Shown here: one piece after another, positions 60,045 through 64,000 of the stretch
Layout of the letters: every line of letters begins with the position of its first letter
Position numbering within the stretch: position 1 is the stretch's first letter
NCBI GenBank assembly: GCA_028554755.1
Contig: JAPTOF010000017.1
Coordinates: 1,426,001-1,490,000, forward strand
Source of the DNA: Cordia subcordata
Taxonomy: Eukaryota; Streptophyta; Magnoliopsida; Boraginales; Cordiaceae
DNA: 64,000 nt
Reading direction: 5' to 3'
The notes under the pieces: generated by a model
Seen by the model: the letters and a program-made list of their open reading frames with translations, nothing else
Databases searched by the model: none
Told to the model about the DNA's origin: nothing
Translations under genes and position numbers: made by a program

Positions 60045-61790
60045 GGCAATGTTAATTGTTTTATTTCTTTTCAAAAAAATTTTAAGAAAATTATTTATTA
60101 GGCAGAATAGAAAACAAAATGTGGCCACAATTTTAAAAAACAAACTGATTCACAAGAATACATCTCGAGCACGAATTCGGAACAACAGGATTATTAAACA
60201 TCAAATCTTGGCAATCATAACGTTCCATATTGACACAAGACTTTTCATGGTCACAAATATCATCTAACCCTGTTGTCATGGACCAAACATACGGCAGCGT
60301 AGCAAGAAACTAACACCAATATGTGATCAAAATGTGCTATTTCTTTGTCAGTCCTCCACATGATTTCTCTAATATCAGCATTCAAAACAAGAGAAATCTA
60401 TCATTTTTATCCTCACAAAATAGCGTTCAACATGCTAGAAGAAAGAACACATATTCTAACAAAACAACATTCAACAAGCCAGAGAAAAGATTATTCTTGA
60501 CCTTAAAAAATGGTGATCAACATGCCAAAAGTAAGAATACATATCTCCAACCAAAATGGTCTCCTTGTAGAGATATTAAACTCAATAAGGGATCTTATCG
60601 TAATGGACACCAAACATAAGACCCATAACAAAACATGAATATGAGCAATTTAAAAAATTTTAAATTATGTCATAAACATAAAACAACATGCTATTGTATA
60701 AATGTACCAATGTGCAAAACAAAATAAAAATAATGGGAATATCCATTAGTACACGATAATGTAAAACTCCTATTGATAATAGCATCAAAAGGCAATAAAA
60801 CGCCAATATTCTCGACATGCATCTTAAAGATTATAGGTCTAAGGCCCTTAGTCAAAGGGTCAACTAAAATGTCATCAATAGCAATCTGCTTTATAAGAAT
60901 ATCACCATTTTTGACAAAATCTCGGATTACCAAGAACTTGATATCTATATGCTTGCAAGCTATAGTACTCTTACTATTCTTTGAGAACAAAATGGCAGCT
61001 CTATTATCACAGTAGATCTTAATAGATCTACTAATAGAATTTATAATTATCAAAGCAGATATCACGTTCTTGAGCCACATAACGTGGGACGAGGCTTCAT
61101 AACAAGCCACAGACTCTTCCTGCATAGTTGAAAAGGCAGTAAGTTTTTGCTTAACACTCTTCCAAGACAGAGCCCCTCCAGCTAACATGAATATGTACCA
61201 AAAGTAGATTTTTTATCATCTAAACAACTAGCATAGTTCAGAATCAAAATATCCAGTCAACTCCAAATGACCTACTTTATGGCAAACAAGTGTATAGTTC
61301 TTGGTCTTCTATAGGTATCTCATTACTTTCTTTACATATCTCCACAAGGACACATTTTGGTTGGAGATATGCATTCTTACCTCTGGCATGTTGAATGTTG
61401 TTCTATGAGGATATGTGTTCCTTCCTCTAGCATGTTGAACACTATTTTGTGAGGATAAGAATAACAGATTTCTCTTGCTTTGAATACTGATATTGGAGAA
61501 ATCATATGGAGGACTGACAAAGAAATAACACATTTTGGTCATCTATTGGCGCTAGTTTTTTGCTACACTACCGTATGTTTGGTCTATGATGATAAAGTTG
61601 GATGACATTTGTGGCCATGGAAAGTCTTGTGTCAATATGGAATACTATGACTGCCATGATTCGAAGTTTGACAATTTTGTTGGTCCAAATATGCACTCGA
61701 AGTATAATCTTTTGAATCATAATATTTTAAAATTGTGGCCACATTCTGTTTCCTATTCAGCCTAATAAATACTTTCTATCATACTAAACT
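60045..61790. repeat. Inverted repeat of the copia 3' region around the RNase H fragment
   Basis: 60045-60560 and 61345-61790 are inverted copies of about 450-500 bases, sharing for example tgctatttctttgtcagtcc, atcctcacaaaatag and gttcaacatgctag on opposite strands. They flank an approximately 0.8-kb spacer carrying RNase H. Each is the untranslated stretch between pol and the polypurine tract of the same copia family. Confidence 0.75.
60691..61345 (-). pseudogene. Copia RNase H fragment
   Basis: The minus strand encodes, from about 61345, KVMRYL and GHLELTGYFDSEL with stops. An open frame follows (61188-60691) with GGALSWKSVKQKLTAFSTMQ, VACYEASSHVMWLKN, IYCDNRAAILFSKN and KHIDIKFLVIRDFVKNGDIL, and then DPLTKG, the standard copia RNase H tail. 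Everything upstream (RT, integrase, gag) is replaced at about 61345 by an inverted copy of the element's own 3' region. Confidence 0.85.
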
Positions 61791-62399
61791 AATTGAAAAA
61801 AAAATTAAGATAAATGTATAAATTATATGAAAAAGTTAGGGATAATACTAAAAATTATATGAAAAAGTTAAAGATAATACTGAAAGCTTATATATAGATA
61901 CAACTGAGGTTCCATTTAGGTAGAGTAATTGAATAAGAGAAGATTCGTGCACAATATTTTTCACTTGATTCTTCCTCTATTGAAATAATTAAGTAAAATA
62001 TTCTTTAAACACTCTAAGATAAATTTATTCACCATAAACAAATAATAAAATAGAAATCACATATATCAAATATTAAGCAATAGTATTTACATATTTCGAT
62101 GTTATCGAATTAAATGAAAAATTAGTTAAGTGATTTCTCAAAGTTTCATTTATTTTTAAACACAAATGTAAGAGATAAAATGAATTTAAAATATTTTTAA
62201 ATTGATTATTATTTGGCGTTACACTTATTTACTACTATGTTTTACATGTAAAAAAAACCTTATCATTATTTTGAAACACAAATATAAGATGCTAAATTAA
62301 TGTTAATTTATAAATAACATGATTTTATCTATCGATGAATCATCATAATTTGTAATAAATTCCACTATTTTGCATGCGATTACATAGACCAAAGTGATT
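61791..62399. other. No gene seen; AT-rich
   Basis: AT-rich sequence with short direct repeats (tatatgaaaaagttagggata, twice near 61835-61875). No recognisable coding region. Confidence 0.4.
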
Positions 62400-64000
62400 A
62401 AATGATTCATTTTATAAATTATTTGATCCAGTCTTGTTCAAGAGAAGAAAAGATTTTCTAGAGGCCTACAAGAGCAGTTTACAGGAGATTCTAGGCAGTT
62501 GAAGTTGAAGATGGGTCATAATTTGAGGGCTGATTTAATGGAGAAGTATTAGGCTCAAATATAAGGATCAAGGAACAATTTCTCATGTTAAACAAAGAAC
62601 TTTGGCCTTTCTTGCAGCTAGGGGAATGAATAGGGCAAGTGACTTTAGTGTCAATTTTTGGATAGTTTTTCTTGTCAGACCAGTTTTGGTATTTTGCTCA
62701 TGACTCCAGCTCTAGAGGTCAAAATCAAGTGATTCTTGATCCATTGGACTCCTAAGAGGCAGAGCTACAATTCTTATGAAGACTACCTTTCCAAATTCAA
62801 GAGGGATCAAGGTGCAAAATCAGTCGCAACATGTTTGAAAAATCCCCATCACCCGCTGGACATATTTTGGTATTTTGGCGTAACTCGGGCTACAGAGGTC
62901 CAAATAAGGTGCTTCTTGAGGTTATGGAAACTTAATTCATAAAGCTACAACTTTCCTATTTTGAGCTCAGCCCAGATCTGCCTTTAAGATGGTAAAAAAT
63001 GTTGGTCAAAGGAGAGCATAAAAACTGGTATTGATTTCCTATTCCAGGTGGGATTTGAAAAGGAATTTAATACCATTATAAATACCCACAATACACAACA
63101 AAAAAAGGAGGACTTTAACCTGAGAATTTGCAGAAGATTAAATTGAAGAAAAAGTTGGGGAGCAGCTCTTAAAGAGAATTGGAGAGAAAGAACTTCATCA
63201 ACTTATTTGTTTAGGAATAATACGATGAGTTCTTCCATTCTCAATTTCTTTTCAGTTTTTGCTCTGAACTTAATTATGAGCTAAACCCCCATGATTTAGG
63301 GTGGTAGTTAGTGATTATTTTTATTCATGTTTTGGATTCTCTTGGGATTTATTTGATTATTCATATTTGTACTTTATTGCTATTAAATTCTTAGTTAATC
63401 ATTATTATGGTTGTAGCTAATTTCTATTAGTCAAGAATTTATACTTTTTGCCATATAGGAATCTTGTAAGTTCTTGTGGGTACGAATATAGATCAAGTAA
63501 CAGAACTAGATTTAATTAGTTGTTTCAAGATTAAGATAAGTTATGCCACTGAGATAGCCTATGCCTTTGTAGTCTCAATTAATTTTCTAGAATTTGCGAG
63601 ACTAATTAATTAAAGAAAAGTGAGAGATAATTTCTGCCATTGAGATATATTATGCCTCAATAGCTTTAGTTAATTAATCTAGGTGAACTAGAGCTTGTAG
63701 CCTGACCTCTTGTGCTTAATTGGAAATCCTGAAGTTGACGAACATGAATAGGATAATTTTCTGGCTACCACCCTGAATCGCAAGTTCCACAAATCTAATT
63801 CTCGCAATTTTTGTGGTTGAGTTCGTTATTTTCTTTTAATTATTTTATTTTATTAATTTTCTCGTTGGTTTAGTTTAATTTAAAAATTGTCTCTCTCGTA
63901 GTGTTTAGTTTAGTTATTTTAAATTCTTTGTTTTTAGTTTTAGGTTTTTTAGTTATTTTTTTTCCTCTTTTCAATTCCTAACAGCAATTCCAATTCTTCG
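62400..64000 (+). mobile_element. Probable gypsy (Athila/Tat-type) LTR or leader, running off the window
   Basis: There is a TATA-like attataaatacccaca at about 63073. A transcribed-leader-like stretch follows (gagagaattggagagaaag; ctaaacccccatgatttagg; paired tgccactgagatagcctatg / tgccattgagatatattatg units), then a T-rich end. This is the style of long plant gypsy LTRs. No coding domain is visible, so the assignment is by resemblance only. Confidence 0.4.

Noticed and set aside
1..64000. CRISPR arrays, bacterial operons, prophage or plasmid features
   Set aside because: No regularly spaced repeats, no Shine-Dalgarno-led gene strings; the window is plant nuclear DNA.

Overview
This is plant nuclear DNA, almost certainly from a eudicot. 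It is AT-rich, has intron-containing genes with GT..AG splice sites, and is crowded with Ty1/copia and Ty3/gypsy LTR retrotransposons, LINE remnants, MITE-like inverted-repeat elements and tRNA-derived SINE signatures. I cannot name the species.

All four host genes lie on the minus strand. Two look intact. One is a BES1/BZR1-family brassinosteroid transcription factor (BEH3/BEH4-like, 5388-9499, two exons, 337 aa). The other is a three-exon gene (17528-21266, 363 aa) for an organelle-targeted protein with a coiled coil and a Cys-rich C-terminus, family not recognised. The other two are recognisable housekeeping genes in decay. The first is a GH31 alpha-glucosidase of the HGL1 type (35486-47332, 17 exons traced), carrying two internal stop codons and a 1-bp frameshift. 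The second is the 3' part of a POLD3 gene, DNA polymerase delta subunit 3 (50489-58404). It has a frameshift, a missing middle, a stop codon exactly at the first residue of its PCNA-binding PIP box, and a 5.8-kb copia element inside an exon. GH31 and POLD3 lie next to each other with introns retained, so this looks like a decaying duplicated chromosomal segment rather than retrocopies.

Mobile DNA by region: 1-1.5 kb copia LTR; 2.3-4.3, 9.9-11.6, 12.8-14.6 and 15.2-15.4 kb TIR-bounded AT-rich elements; 21.6-23.1 kb LINE remnant; 23.9-24.5 kb second copy of the first LTR family; 25.3-28.1 kb small MITEs; 28.6-33.7 kb a minus-strand gypsy element with a copia element nested in it (5-bp target duplication GCCCA); 43.2 kb a TRIM-like LTR plus primer-binding site inside a GH31 intron; 48.2-49.8 kb two MITEs; 52.2-58.0 kb a full-length but mutated Tnt1/Tork-like copia (target duplication GTTGC); 59.4-61.8 kb a copia 3' end caught between ~450-bp inverted repeats, next to a possible Helitron terminus; 62.4-64 kb probable gypsy LTR/leader.

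The most unusual signals are: the POLD3 stop at the PIP box; a dense cluster of TTGAC (W-box) cores in the leader of the 52-58 kb copia, with a smaller set in the 30-33 kb copia; a 39-bp deletion that removes the TATA box from only the 3' LTR; a copia RNase H fragment inside an inverted repeat; and an isolated G-box plus palindromic TGGGCC cluster at 16 kb with no gene attached. I found no clearly new multi-gene system.
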